A stretch of DNA of 64,000 bases from Funiculus sociatus GB2-C1 (GTDB lineage Bacteria; Cyanobacteriota; Cyanobacteriia; Cyanobacteriales; FACHB-T130): positions 1 to 64,000 of the forward strand of contig NZ_JAMPKJ010000030.1 of NCBI RefSeq assembly GCF_039962115.1. The letters are read 5' to 3'. Every line of letters starts with the position of its first letter. Positions within the stretch are counted from its first letter, which is position 1. The notes beneath the pieces are model-generated. The model was not told where the DNA came from. It made no database searches and was given only the letters and a program-made list of their open reading frames with translations. This document shows, one piece after another, positions 33,302 through 41,910 of the stretch. Position numbers and translations under genes: made by a program.

Positions 33302-34254
33302 GCTTCCGCCAGAATCAGAGTAGCAAAAGCTGGAGGCATCGCCATTTGTAAAACAATGACCAACAGAGGCGAACCACTTACACCCAGCAGCAATAATCCA
33401 ATACCCAACAGCATTGGCACCAGCAGCATTTTAATCCCCAAACTGACCCCCGCCTGCCCCAGACTATCCCAGTCAGAAAGCTGACTCAGGCGCATTCCAA
33501 TTAACACCAGAGACAAAGCCACTGCACCCCAACCGCACAACCGCAAACTCTCCTCGATAGGGTTAGATAACGGCAAGTTGCGAAAAACTAACCCCAAGGC
33601 AAAACTCCACAACGCCGGATTAATAACCACAGCCTGAAGGATTTTCCAGTGACTTTGCGCCCCCATCCCAAAACGTGCAGCCAAGACAACACCCAAACCG
33701 TAAGCCCCTAACGTAGTGCCAAGCAAATCGTAGAATAATGCCCAGCCAAAGTATTGCGAACCCACCAAAGCCAGCGTCACCGGATAACCCAGATACCCAG
33801 TGTTACCGACCATTGAGGCTAACAGGAAACTTCCCTGAGTTGGTTTACTCCAAAGAAGGGATTGGGTATTAGGGATTGGGGATTGGGGATTAGGTGAACC
33901 GGAAGAAATATGTGCATTATTCTGTCCCCCAGTCAACCGTCCCCAGCCCCCAGCCCCCAATCCCCACCTCCCAATCCCTTCTTTCCCCCCTTGCAAGGCA
34001 ATCCAGATCCAAGCTAAGCCAGCCCCGAAGAAAATAGCCACCCAAGCGGCGACCGATGCAATCCAAATTGGCCCGGATAAATCGGCGTGGCGCAGAAACG
34101 CAAAAATGCTGATCGGTACGCCAATCCAAAAGAGAAATTTGCCTAAATATGCCGGAACCACTTTGGGCAGTTGACGACCTAAAATCCATCCCAGCAGAAC
34201 ACTGCCACCCAGCCGAAGATAAAGTTCTAAAAGCTGAGTTACTAGAGGGGGCAT
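33202..34254 (-). CDS. AEC family (auxin efflux carrier-type) transporter
   Basis: A ~350-residue polytopic transporter of the AEC family, with hydrophobic segments from RLGGSVLLGWILGRQLPKVV onward, FLLASMVGNTGYLGYPVTLA (the conserved helix 4 region), and LLVIVLQMAMPPAFATLILA in the C-terminal half. AEC proteins move small organic acids such as malate or auxin. A hydrophilic loop of ~45 residues after helix 3 (GRWGLGAGGWG...[12 protein letters not shown]) is a translated heptamer repeat, in frame. The longer frame starts at 34275, but the ATG at 34254 has AGGAAATC just upstream and begins MPPLVTQLLELYL. The last 100 bases overlap the phosphatase gene end-on. Confidence 0.82.
   Translation of the reverse strand: MPPLVTQLLELYLRLGGSVLLGWILGRQLPKVVPAYLGKFLFWIGVPISIFAFLRHADLSGPIWIASVAAWVAIFFGAGLAWIWIALQGGKEGIGRWGLGAGGWGRLTGGQNNAHISSGSPNPQSPIPNTQSLLWSKPTQGSFLLASMVGNTGYLGYPVTLALVGSQYFGWALFYDLLGTTLGAYGLGVVLAARFGMGAQSHWKILQAVVINPALWSFALGLVFRNLPLSNPIEESLRLCGWGAVALSLVLIGMRLSQLSDWDSLGQAGVSLGIKMLLVPMLLGIGLLLLGVSGSPLLVIVLQMAMPPAFATLILAEAYDLDRNLTVTALAVGSTGLLFTLPVWLLLFGR
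33850..33985. repeat. In-frame heptamer repeat inside the AEC carrier gene
   Basis: GGGATTGGGTATTAGGGATTGGGG (33859-33890, GGGGATT type) and CCCCAGCCCCC/CCCCAAT units (33935-33980) face each other across a spacer, as in the intergenic arrays. They are translated as a Gly/Trp- and Pro/Ser-rich loop between membrane helices without breaking the frame. Confidence 0.75.
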
Positions 34255-34494
34255 GATTTCCTGAGTTGTAAACAATAGTAGTAGACTGGCACCTGTATGC
34301 TACTTTGCCAGTCTCTATTTATGTTAAGCATCACGCTTAAAGATGAAGAAGGGAATACACAACAGATGTTGATAGGCCGACGTGCGTTTAAAATTCCTGT
34401 AGAGACGGGATTTTGGTTGATACAAGTAAAGTTCAGTCTCACTGCTGTTGTGATTCTAAAAATTAACCACTAAAAATTAATAGGAGTGGCTGTT

Positions 34495-35403
34495 TTGGAT
34501 AACGCGGGTATACCTGGAAAACCCCCAGAAACCTCAGTACCGCCGATAGACGATATTCCAGAGGCGTTGCGGGATACACCTAAAATTAAACGTCGGCGAC
34601 GATTTAAGCCGATACTATTACTTGGCGGTTTGCTAGGATTAGGAGCGATCGCTTTGCTTGTGGGTATTTTCTTACCTCGTCCCACACCCCAGTCGAGTGC
34701 GTCAACTTCCCAACCGAAGCCCAGTCAAACCAGTCCAACGCCCACAGTAACACCCCAAGCCACCATCTTCGGACACTTTTCCTACCCGGAAGCACCCGCC
34801 TCAGACCTGCAACCAATTTCATTTAATGGTCGCCTGAAAATGCGTAAAGCTGCTGCTAGACAATTTCAAGCAATGGTAGCAGCAGCACGAGCGTCGGGTG
34901 TTAATATAGTTCCAATTTCCGGTTTCCGCTCTATTGATGAGCAGAAGCACTTATTTTTTGATACCAAAGCGCAACGGGGACAGTCAGCTAGCGAACGAGC
35001 TAAAGTCAGTGCGCCTCCAGGCTACAGCGAACATCATACTGGCTACGCGGTAGACATTGGCGATGGAAACGTTCCGGCAACAAATCTCAGCCCCAGATTT
35101 GAAAATACAGCTGCCTTCAAGTGGCTTGTGAAAAATGCCCCCTTCTATAGCTTTGAAATATCATTTCCCAAAAATAATCCCCAAGGTGTTAGTTATGAGC
35201 CTTGGCACTGGCGCTTTGTTGGTGATAGCCACAGTCTAGAAACATTCTACAAAGCCAAAAATTCCGAAAACACTCAGCAATCAGAATTAACTAAACCTTC
35301 CCCAGTCCCTACTCTCCAGTTCCCAGTTCCTAGTCCCTCCTCCCCAGTCCCCACTCTCCAATTCCCAGTTCCCAGTCCCTCCTACCCAGTCCCCAGCCCC
35401 TAA
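34495..35403 (+). CDS. D-alanyl-D-alanine carboxypeptidase (M15B, VanY-type)
   Basis: A ~302-residue peptidoglycan D,D-carboxypeptidase. It is anchored by one transmembrane helix near residues 40-60 (ILLLGGLLGLGAIALLVGIF), followed by a Pro/Ser linker. The catalytic domain (about 90-255) shows IVPISGFRSIDEQKHLFFD, the zinc motif GYSEHHTGYAVDIGD (SxHxxGxAxD) and EPWHWRFVG with the third ligand His. It trims the terminal D-Ala of stem peptides in the periplasm. The start is either GTG at 34486 or TTG at 34495; the TTG has GGAG at a good distance of eight bases and is preferred. The C-terminus (SPVPTLQFPVPSPSYPVPSP) is a translated CCCCAGT heptamer repeat. The next gene begins 4 bases after the stop. 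Confidence 0.85.
   Translation: MDNAGIPGKPPETSVPPIDDIPEALRDTPKIKRRRRFKPILLLGGLLGLGAIALLVGIFLPRPTPQSSASTSQPKPSQTSPTPTVTPQATIFGHFSYPEAPASDLQPISFNGRLKMRKAAARQFQAMVAAARASGVNIVPISGFRSIDEQKHLFFDTKAQRGQSASERAKVSAPPGYSEHHTGYAVDIGDGNVPATNLSPRFENTAAFKWLVKNAPFYSFEISFPKNNPQGVSYEPWHWRFVGDSHSLETFYKAKNSENTQQSELTKPSPVPTLQFPVPSPSSPVPTLQFPVPSPSYPVPSP
35293..35400. repeat. Heptamer repeat encoding the carboxypeptidase tail
   Basis: Repeated TCCCCAGTCCCCACTCTCCAATTCCCAGTTCC units (about three) run to the stop codon of the carboxypeptidase and are translated as PVPTLQFPVPSPS repeats. The stop TAA lies directly after the array. Confidence 0.75.
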
Positions 35404-35406
35404 AAA

Positions 35407-36093
35407 ATGCAGCAAACCGCCCTAAATTTAATTGCCATTGGTGTTTTTGCAATTACGCTTTCTAGTCTGCTGGGGCCAATGTTTAACATATCACCAGCAA
35501 TCCCCGCGATCGCTACTTTTGGCATCATGGGACTTTTCACCCTCGACACCCTCACCTTTCAAGGTAAAGCTGGTACAATCTTTTTGGATTTGTTAGCCGG
35601 GAAAAATCCCCAACATCGCGATCGCATCCTGCGCCACGAAGCCGGACACTTCCTTGTCGCTTACTTACTCGAAATTCCGATCACAGGTTACACTCTCAGC
35701 GCCTGGGAAACCTTCCGACAAGGAATTTCCGGACTTGGAGGAGTGACATTTGATACCCAGAAATTGCAGCAAGACTTCCCCTCACCTTGGGAAATGCAAG
35801 TTATCCTAGATCGCTTCTGCACTGTCTGGATGGCTGGTATCGCCGCCGAAACTATAGTTTATGGCAGTGCAGAGGGAGGCGCGGAAGATCGCCAGAAAAT
35901 TAGATATGCTTTGACACAGTTGGGAATTCCCGTCAGCAACCAAGAGCAAAAAGAGCGTGCCAGTGCTTTACAAGCACGTACCTTGCTTGAGGAAAACTCT
36001 CACGCTTACCAAGCCTTGGTAACTGCAATGGAACAACGCGCCTCCGTGGAAGATTGCTATCAGGTAATTGGACAACATCTTGTTAGTAGTTAG
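35407..36093 (+). CDS. FtsH-M41-like membrane protease without AAA domain
   Basis: A 228-residue protein with two N-terminal transmembrane helices (residues 5-27 and 30-48) and a zinc-metalloprotease motif HEAGHFLVAYLL (residues ~77-88). It resembles the M41 peptidase part of FtsH, with LEIPITGYTLSAWETF and MAGIAAETIVYGSAEGGAED carrying the probable third ligand, but it lacks the AAA+ ATPase domain. Such orphan proteins (FtsHi/Ycf-like) occur in cyanobacteria and plastids; some regulate thylakoid proteins. It starts 4 bases after the carboxypeptidase stop, so the two form an operon. Activity is uncertain. Confidence 0.8.
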   Translation: MQQTALNLIAIGVFAITLSSLLGPMFNISPAIPAIATFGIMGLFTLDTLTFQGKAGTIFLDLLAGKNPQHRDRILRHEAGHFLVAYLLEIPITGYTLSAWETFRQGISGLGGVTFDTQKLQQDFPSPWEMQVILDRFCTVWMAGIAAETIVYGSAEGGAEDRQKIRYALTQLGIPVSNQEQKERASALQARTLLEENSHAYQALVTAMEQRASVEDCYQVIGQHLVSS

Positions 36094-36273
36094 TTGTCTG
36101 TTGTTAATAATTAATCACTAAGATTTTTTTTCTAACTTGCTAGACTTTACTATATTTTTCTGGTAGTATGAAGTCGATAAGGAAGAAATATCTACTAATA
36201 TTTTCTACTTAACAAATTTTCAAAATTAAATAATACCCGGCTCAGCACCAGCTAGTAGTGAGTAAAATTTATT

Positions 36274-37329
36274 TTACTCACTCACAACTCGGTTGCGACC
36301 ATCAGATTTAGCTTGCAACAGATTTTCGTCGGCGCGTTGCAGCAAACTCACACCTTTAGGATCGTCCGCGTCATTGAGAGTGCTTGATCCCAGGCTGATA
36401 GTAATATTCAGCGCCGTTGTGGGATTAATACTGAAAGGTTGGTCGCCGATCAGATGACGCAGGCGGTGAGCTACCATAGGAGCTTCTTGGGAATCTGTGT
36501 TGCTGAGAATAACGACAAATTCCTCACCGCCGTAGCGGAAGAGAGTGTCTTGAAAGCGCAAATTGTGCAGCAGACGGGCGGAGAGAAGTTGGAGAACGCG
36601 ATCGCCCACCAAATGTCCGTAGTTATCATTAATAGACTTAAAAAAGTCCACATCTAAAATAACCAAGCTTAGCGGACGTAAGCGAATACGAGCATTTTGA
36701 ACTTGTCGGGGCAGCTCCCATTCTAAGGCGCGACGATTATTTAATTCCGTCAAAGGGTCAGCCAGCGCCATTGTTGACAACAAATCGTTAGTTCGCATCA
36801 ACTGGCGATAGTTCTGCACCTTCCGTAATCCCGCCTGAATTTGCGCCAGCAGCAAGCGATTTTGTAACTGCATCTCTTTTTGTGCAAGGGCTGCACTTTT
36901 TTTTCTTACAGGAGCAATTTGCAAATAAGCATCTGCCCCTTTTTCCAAAGCTTCGCAAGAAAGCGCCATTTCCCCTTGCCGATTCCAGAGCGTCCGTTCG
37001 CGGGTAATCTGGGGACGATCTTCTACAAGGATGCAGTAAATTCCGGAAACCTGAGTTTGTTGTTTGATCTGACAACATAATTCCAGACTGCCTTCAAAGC
37101 GTGCCTGCACAATTACAATATGAGGCAGCCGGTTCTCAAGCATCGGCATCACCTCATCCATCTGAGAGAGTGCCTCCACCCGGAGAGCGGTTAAATCGCT
37201 AATCCGCTTGAGAAACGTGGCAATAAAGGCATCACCTCCAACGACCAGAACAAAAGCATCCATTAGCGTAGGCATACTTGGAGAATCAGGGCGCTGTTCC
37301 TGCTGACAAATTGTGGGAACTTTAACCAC
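36274..37329 (-). CDS. Diguanylate cyclase with degenerate receiver-like domain
   Basis: A 351-residue cyclic di-GMP synthase. The C-terminal GGDEF domain starts at MALADPLTELNNRRALEWEL and has the active RYGGEEFVVIL (A-site) and the inhibitory I-site RFQD five residues before it, so product feedback is likely. Residues 17-140 resemble a receiver fold (DAFVLVVGGDAFIATFLKRI, PHIVIVQARFEGSLELCCQI), but the phosphoacceptor Asp is absent (VIVQARF), so it is probably a non-phosphorylatable sensor or dimerisation domain. The start could be 37329 or the internal ATG at 37275 (MPTLMDAF). No partner kinase is next to it. Confidence 0.87.
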   Translation of the reverse strand: MVKVPTICQQEQRPDSPSMPTLMDAFVLVVGGDAFIATFLKRISDLTALRVEALSQMDEVMPMLENRLPHIVIVQARFEGSLELCCQIKQQTQVSGIYCILVEDRPQITRERTLWNRQGEMALSCEALEKGADAYLQIAPVRKKSAALAQKEMQLQNRLLLAQIQAGLRKVQNYRQLMRTNDLLSTMALADPLTELNNRRALEWELPRQVQNARIRLRPLSLVILDVDFFKSINDNYGHLVGDRVLQLLSARLLHNLRFQDTLFRYGGEEFVVILSNTDSQEAPMVAHRLRHLIGDQPFSINPTTALNITISLGSSTLNDADDPKGVSLLQRADENLLQAKSDGRNRVVSE

Positions 37330-37946
37330 TAGAGATAATTAGAGCAACGACAGAAACGAACAGGCAAAAGACCCTGATACTAAATAAGCGTGCATATTGT
37401 GGGTGTGGGACAAGTGCAGCCAATTATTTTTGAGGTTATACACTTTAACCGGCTAGCACGACCAGACTGTAACCTTATCCTTAGCACTTCTTTTACATTT
37501 TGTTACATTTGGATACTACAAGTCTTCAAGATGACGATTCCACTGCTGACGGCCAACTTTCTGAAATCTTCACAAAAAACCGCCACAGCCCCAGGTTCTT
37601 GAAGCGCTTGTAAGCAGAGCCTTTATATTTATGCTGGCAGATGATAGCTATTTATTGCCAGTGTTCAGGTAAATGCTGGGAAGGGAAACGCGATCGCGCC
37701 TCTATATCTGCACTTCACCCCCCCTCTGGAATCCGCTAGTAATAAGATTTTTCGTGCTATGAGGCAAACAGCTAGATCCACCACCAGAAGAAATCATTCG
37801 GCAAATTCTAGAGGAAATCAGGCGTAATTGCTTACTCCATTTCTACCCAGATGAGGTGTAGTTTGTATTAATTTTTAATAAACATAAAAGCCAGCTAGGG
37901 CATCACCCAACTGGCTGATAATTAATGCAAGCGTTGCTTCGTAAGG
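37330..37946. other. Intergenic region with possible gene remnant
   Basis: No confident gene. A 70-codon plus-strand frame (37390-37602) has no supporting features. The bases 37762-37860 read in one frame as KQLDPPPEEIIRQILEEIRR with a stop at 37858-37860 but no start codon, which looks like the C-terminal remnant of a lost gene. A terminator hairpin for the metal-binding gene lies at its right edge. Confidence 0.4.
37889..37916 (-). terminator. Terminator of the HMA protein gene
   Basis: On the minus strand AGCCAGTTGGG pairs with CCTAGCTGGCT and is followed by TTTATG. It lies about 30 bases beyond the stop at 37947, in the right orientation for this gene. Confidence 0.6.
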
Positions 37947-38150
37947 TTATTGATAACCTTCAACAGTGTGACCTGTCGCCACGATCGCTTGTTTAATTGT
38001 CTCTTCAGAAGCTTGAGCTTCCACTGTCACCGTCTTGGCTTGTACATCCACTTCCACCTTGGCATCAGGTTCCATAGTCTGGATAGTTTCGGTGATCGTT
38101 TCTGCACAGCCATTACAGACGATAGTGGGAACTTTTACTTTAAGTGCCAT
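37947..38150 (-). CDS. Heavy-metal-associated (HMA) domain protein
   Basis: A 67-residue single HMA domain (ferredoxin-like beta-alpha-beta-beta-alpha-beta). The metal site is CNGCAETI (Cys12 and Cys15, a CxxC), in the position of the copper-binding MxCxxC loop; the residue before the first cysteine is Val rather than Met-x. The rest (VEVDVQAKTVTVEAQASEET) is the typical second half. It probably shuttles Cu(I) to a P-type ATPase as Atx1 does, although the changed loop could prefer another metal. It is monocistronic with its own terminator. Start ATG at 38150. Confidence 0.85.
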   Translation of the reverse strand: MALKVKVPTIVCNGCAETITETIQTMEPDAKVEVDVQAKTVTVEAQASEETIKQAIVATGHTVEGYQ

Positions 38151-38252
38151 CGATTAATCCCAAATAATTGCGGTTATTTTCAAACCTTTATTTTACCGCC
38201 AGATGAATAGGAAGAAATCTATCTTAGGCGATGAGCCTATTAAAAAACCCTA

Positions 38253-38290
38253 TAAAAAATTTTAGGGCTTAGTCAAGTGCGACTAAGCCC
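38253..38290 (-). terminator. Intrinsic terminator on the minus strand
   Basis: GGGCTTAGTC (38265-38274) and GACTAAGCCC (38281-38290) form a perfect 10-bp stem with a 6-nt loop. On the minus strand it is followed by TAAAATTTTTTAT, a good T-run. No protein gene on this strand ends here; it may close the structured RNA at 38341-38551. Confidence 0.6.
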
Positions 38291-38340
38291 GTTAAAACGA
38301 AAGAGTTAGTTTTTTCAACAATTAAACATCAACTACTAGG

Positions 38341-38551
38341 GTGGACAATTAAGCAGCTTCACCTCTCACTTTTCCCGCATGGTCGTCTCTTCTTAGACCC
38401 TGGTTTGGCGTTGCCCTCTAAAGGCGTTTGCCACTGCCATCTATGCTTGGTGGGCTACTGCTGCACTTGGGTCACAGACCGGGGACACCGCGCCTATGTC
38501 TCCCATTCGTTTTATCTTCCTCCTCTTTATCTCTCACTTCTTGGTGTCCAC
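38341..38551 (-). ncRNA. Candidate structured non-coding RNA
   Basis: No open frame covers this ~210-base stretch. Its two ends are perfect complements, GTGGACA at 38341-38347 and TGTCCAC at 38545-38551, which would close a long RNA. GGTCTGTGACC and repeated CCTGG/GGCGTT blocks give internal stems. The composition is more GC-rich than the flanks, as expected for a structured RNA. An intrinsic terminator lies downstream on the minus strand (38253-38290), so transcription from right to left is favoured. A 6S-like RNA is a possibility by size and closed ends, but I do not recognise conserved 6S bases. The strand and limits are tentative. Confidence 0.4.
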
Positions 38552-38750
38552 TATTAAATTAACATCCTCTTCACTGGAGGATCTGCTGAATTTACCAAAC
38601 TTGACGTATTTTTACGAATTGCAGTTAACCATTAAACAATTGCAACTTTTACTAGGATTGCTACTCTAAGGCTGGAGGTGATGCAACAAGGCATAAACAA
38701 ATGTAAAAATAGATAACACGTTGACCGAAACCAATCCCTTGTAAACTCCC

Positions 38751-41393
38751 ATGTCTTCTTTTCCCCAGTTCCTTAGCGGTAGTGAAATTCGGCAAAAATT
38801 CCTCGACTTCTACGCTTCTCGTGGACATCAAATTTTGCCGAGTGCTTCTCTGGTACCAGAAGATCCCACCGTACTGCTGACGATCGCTGGGATGCTGCCA
38901 TTTAAGCCAATATTTTTGGGACAGCGATCGCCCGAATTTCCCCGCGCCACCACCTCGCAAAAGTGCATCCGCACCAACGATATCGAAAACGTAGGACGCA
39001 CCGCCCGACATCACACATTTTTTGAGATGCTGGGAAATTTCAGCTTTGGGGATTATTTCAAAGAACAAGCGATCTCCTGGGGTTGGGAACTGTCAACACA
39101 AGTCTTTGGCTTACCCCCAGAACGCCTTGTAGTGAGTGTCTTCCGGGAAGATGACGAAGCATTTGCCATCTGGAGGGATAAAATTGGCGTTTCGCCACAG
39201 CGCATCCAGCGTTTAGGAGAAGATGATAACTTCTGGGTATCTGGCCCCACTGGTCCTTGCGGCCCCTGTTCAGAAATATACTATGACTTCCACCCGGAAC
39301 GCGGCGACGAACACATCAATCTAGAGGATGATACTCGGTTCATCGAGTTTTATAACTTGGTGTTCATGCAATACAACCGGGATGCAGAAGGTAATTTAAC
39401 ACCACTTGCTAATAAGAATATCGACACCGGAATGGGACTGGAACGGATGGCGCAAATCCTCCAGAAAGTTCCGAATAATTACGAAACAGACCTGATTTTC
39501 CCAATTATCAAAACAGCGGCCCAAATTGCCGGAATTGACTACGCCAGCAGCGACGAGAAAACCAAAGTTTCTCTGAAGGTAATTGGCGATCACGTCCGGG
39601 CAGTTGTCCACATGATAGCTGATGAAATCCGCGCCTCGAATATTGGACGGGGTTATATTTTGCGGCGATTAATTCGGCGCGTGGTGCGTCACGGGCGGCT
39701 GATTGGCATTGAAGGTGAGTTTACAACGAAAGTGGCAGACACTGCGATCGCGCTTTCCGAATCTGCATACCCCAACGTCCGTATCCGAGAAGCACAAATT
39801 AAAGCTGAATTGCAACGAGAAGAAACCCGCTTTCTCAAAACTTTGGAAAGAGGCGAAAAACTGCTGGAGGAAATTATCCAGCAAGTTAAGAAAGAAGGAA
39901 AAACCGAAATTAGCGGTGAAAGTGCTTTTACCCTCTACGACACCTACGGCTTCCCCTTAGAACTAACTCAAGAAGTTGCTGAGGAAGAAGGAATTACCGT
40001 AGACGTGGAAGGTTTCAATGTGGCGATGGAACAACAGCAAACGCGATCGCAATCAGCCCACGAAACTATCGATTTAACCGTACAAGGTTCTCTCGATAAA
40101 TTAGCTGAGGATATCCACTCTACTGAATTTCTCGGTTATACCCAACCCGTCAGCCAATCCCAGGTAGAAGCAATACTTGTAGAAGGCTTCTCTGTGGAAG
40201 CGGCGGAAGCGGGAACAAGCGTACAAATAATCCTCGATCAAACCCCGTTCTATGCAGAATCAGGAGGACAAATAGGCGATCGCGGCTACATTTCCGGCGA
40301 TTCAGTTTTGGTACGAGTTGAAGATGTCAAAAAAGAATCAGATTTCTTTGTCCACTTCGGTCGCATCGAACGGGGTACGCTGCGGTTAGAAGATACCGTT
40401 ACTGCCCAAATTGACTTAGCTTGTCGTCGTCGCGTTCAAGCGCACCACACAGCAACTCACCTATTACAATCAGCTTTGAAAAAGTTTGTCGATGACGAAA
40501 TTTCCCAAGCTGGTTCTTTGGTGGCTTTCGACAGGCTGCGCTTTGACTTTAACTGTCCTCGTCCCGTGACACCAGAAGAGTTGCAACAAATTGAGGAACA
40601 GATTAATACTTGGATTGCAGAAGCACACCACGCCCATACTGAAGTATTGCCCATAGCTGAGGCAAAAGCAAAAGGCGCGATCGCGATGTTTGGGGAAAAA
40701 TATGGCGATGAAGTGCGGGTACTAGATATTTCCGGTGTTTCTATGGAATTGTGTGGCGGTACTCATGTGAGTAATACCGCTGAAATTGGGCTATTTAAAA
40801 TAGTCTCCGAGGCGGGAGTAGCATCAGGTATCCGACGTATTGAAGCTGTCGCCGGGCCAGCAGTTCTGGAATACTTGAATGTACGGGATAAAGTGGTTAA
40901 AGAGTTAAGCGATCGCTTTAAAGTCAAACCCGAAGAAATCCCCGACAGAATTACCAACCTCCAGAACGAATTAAAATCATCCCAAAAGCAATTAGAAGCA
41001 TTAAAAGCAGAACTCGCCTTTGCCAAATCTGACCAATTACTCAGCACTGCCCAAACAGTTGGCGATTTCCAAATTCTAGTTGCCGAATTGGGAGACGTAG
41101 ACGCAGAATCCCTAAAAACTGCCGCTGAAAGATTGCTGCAAAAATTGGGTAATGGTGCTGTATTCTTGGCATCAATTCCCGAACCAGACAAAGTAAGTTT
41201 GGTGGCACATTTTAGCCCAGATGTTAATAAAAAAGGATTGCAAGCTGGTAAATTTATCGGCGCGATCGCCAAAATTTGCGGCGGCGGTGGCGGCGGACGA
41301 CCCAACTTAGCGCAAGCTGGCGGACGCGATCCAAGTAAACTGAAAGAAGCCTTAGAAACAGCACGCGCCCAGCTTCTTGAAGGTTTGCAATAA
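38751..41393 (+). CDS. alaS: Alanyl-tRNA synthetase
   Basis: An 880-residue class II synthetase, full length. The aminoacylation core shows motif 1-3 regions ([50 protein letters not shown]). The editing domain has the zinc ligands in [13 protein letters not shown] (HxxxH) and [15 protein letters not shown] (CxxxH). The C-terminal DHHA1/C-Ala domain ends with [20 protein letters not shown], a glycine-rich motif of the family. It charges tRNA-Ala and hydrolyses mis-acylated Ser/Gly-tRNA. The start ATG at 38751 gives [35 protein letters not shown] hairpin lies just after the stop. Confidence 0.97.
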   Translation: MSSFPQFLSGSEIRQKFLDFYASRGHQILPSASLVPEDPTVLLTIAGMLPFKPIFLGQRSPEFPRATTSQKCIRTNDIENVGRTARHHTFFEMLGNFSFGDYFKEQAISWGWELSTQVFGLPPERLVVSVFREDDEAFAIWRDKIGVSPQRIQRLGEDDNFWVSGPTGPCGPCSEIYYDFHPERGDEHINLEDDTRFIEFYNLVFMQYNRDAEGNLTPLANKNIDTGMGLERMAQILQKVPNNYETDLIFPIIKTAAQIAGIDYASSDEKTKVSLKVIGDHVRAVVHMIADEIRASNIGRGYILRRLIRRVVRHGRLIGIEGEFTTKVADTAIALSESAYPNVRIREAQIKAELQREETRFLKTLERGEKLLEEIIQQVKKEGKTEISGESAFTLYDTYGFPLELTQEVAEEEGITVDVEGFNVAMEQQQTRSQSAHETIDLTVQGSLDKLAEDIHSTEFLGYTQPVSQSQVEAILVEGFSVEAAEAGTSVQIILDQTPFYAESGGQIGDRGYISGDSVLVRVEDVKKESDFFVHFGRIERGTLRLEDTVTAQIDLACRRRVQAHHTATHLLQSALKKFVDDEISQAGSLVAFDRLRFDFNCPRPVTPEELQQIEEQINTWIAEAHHAHTEVLPIAEAKAKGAIAMFGEKYGDEVRVLDISGVSMELCGGTHVSNTAEIGLFKIVSEAGVASGIRRIEAVAGPAVLEYLNVRDKVVKELSDRFKVKPEEIPDRITNLQNELKSSQKQLEALKAELAFAKSDQLLSTAQTVGDFQILVAELGDVDAESLKTAAERLLQKLGNGAVFLASIPEPDKVSLVAHFSPDVNKKGLQAGKFIGAIAKICGGGGGGRPNLAQAGGRDPSKLKEALETARAQLLEGLQ

Positions 41394-41402
41394 GTCCCAT
41401 AG

Positions 41403-41420
41403 GGTGGGCTTTTGCCCACC
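41403..41420 (+). terminator. alaS terminator hairpin
   Basis: GGTGGGC and GCCCACC form a 7-bp GC-rich stem with a TTTT loop ten bases after the alaS stop, followed by TTACAAAATCTTCTCTT. The T-run is weak, so it is moderately supported. Confidence 0.5.
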
Positions 41421-41910
41421 TTACAAAATCTTCTCTTCTAGTCTTTAGCTTAGTATTATACAGCGTCTAAGCAATTTATTTTATTATCTAAAATCTATGA
41501 ATAAAGCAACACAAACATCCGCATTTTAACAAGCAATTGAAGCAGTATAGCAATCCTATTTGAGTTGTGAGGTGCTAGCGCTTTAGATACCCGACTTCTC
41601 TAAGAAGTCGGGTATCTCGGCTTATAGTAAGTTGGATTGGGGGTAAGCGAAACTCAACCCATGTAAAAGAATAGTTGGGTTTCCTGCCTCAACTTAACCT
41701 ATATATTTTCATTATTTAGCTACCATAAGGTCAAAAGGGTATCAGGGGAAATTATATTTGGAAATTACAGGATCGTATATTTTTAAAAACGCTCAGACAC
41801 AGTTCCACTCAGCCTTAAGCAAGTCTTAGATTATAGAATGTTCTCCGGTTTAAGTTATGTTGTGGATGTAGCTCGTCAGTACCCGCATAGCTGACCGCTC
41901 ATTTAGGTGC
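41421..41910. other. Intergenic stretch upstream of the adenylate cyclase
   Basis: It contains the MITE-like repeat above and otherwise AT-rich DNA. No additional gene was seen. The adenylate cyclase promoter should lie between 41700 and 41900. Confidence 0.4.
41545..41640. repeat. MITE-like dispersed repeat, copy 1
   Basis: TATAGCAATCCTATTTGAGTTGTGA at the left is followed by a 15-bp palindrome AGATACCCGACTTCT (41592-41606, complement 41610-41624). The same left arm and a similar palindrome recur at 45990-46100 in reversed order. It has no coding capacity and behaves as a small non-autonomous element. Confidence 0.65.

Larger units (their letters stand above)
38151..38750. other. Intergenic region upstream of alaS
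   Basis: Besides the terminator and candidate RNA described separately, no gene is seen. The alaS upstream part (38560-38750) is AT-rich and has no clear T-box or other known leader. Confidence 0.4.

Noticed and set aside
37390-37602. 70-codon frame on the plus strand
   Set aside because: No Shine-Dalgarno, no recognisable domain, and Cys/Phe/Ile-rich low-likelihood sequence.
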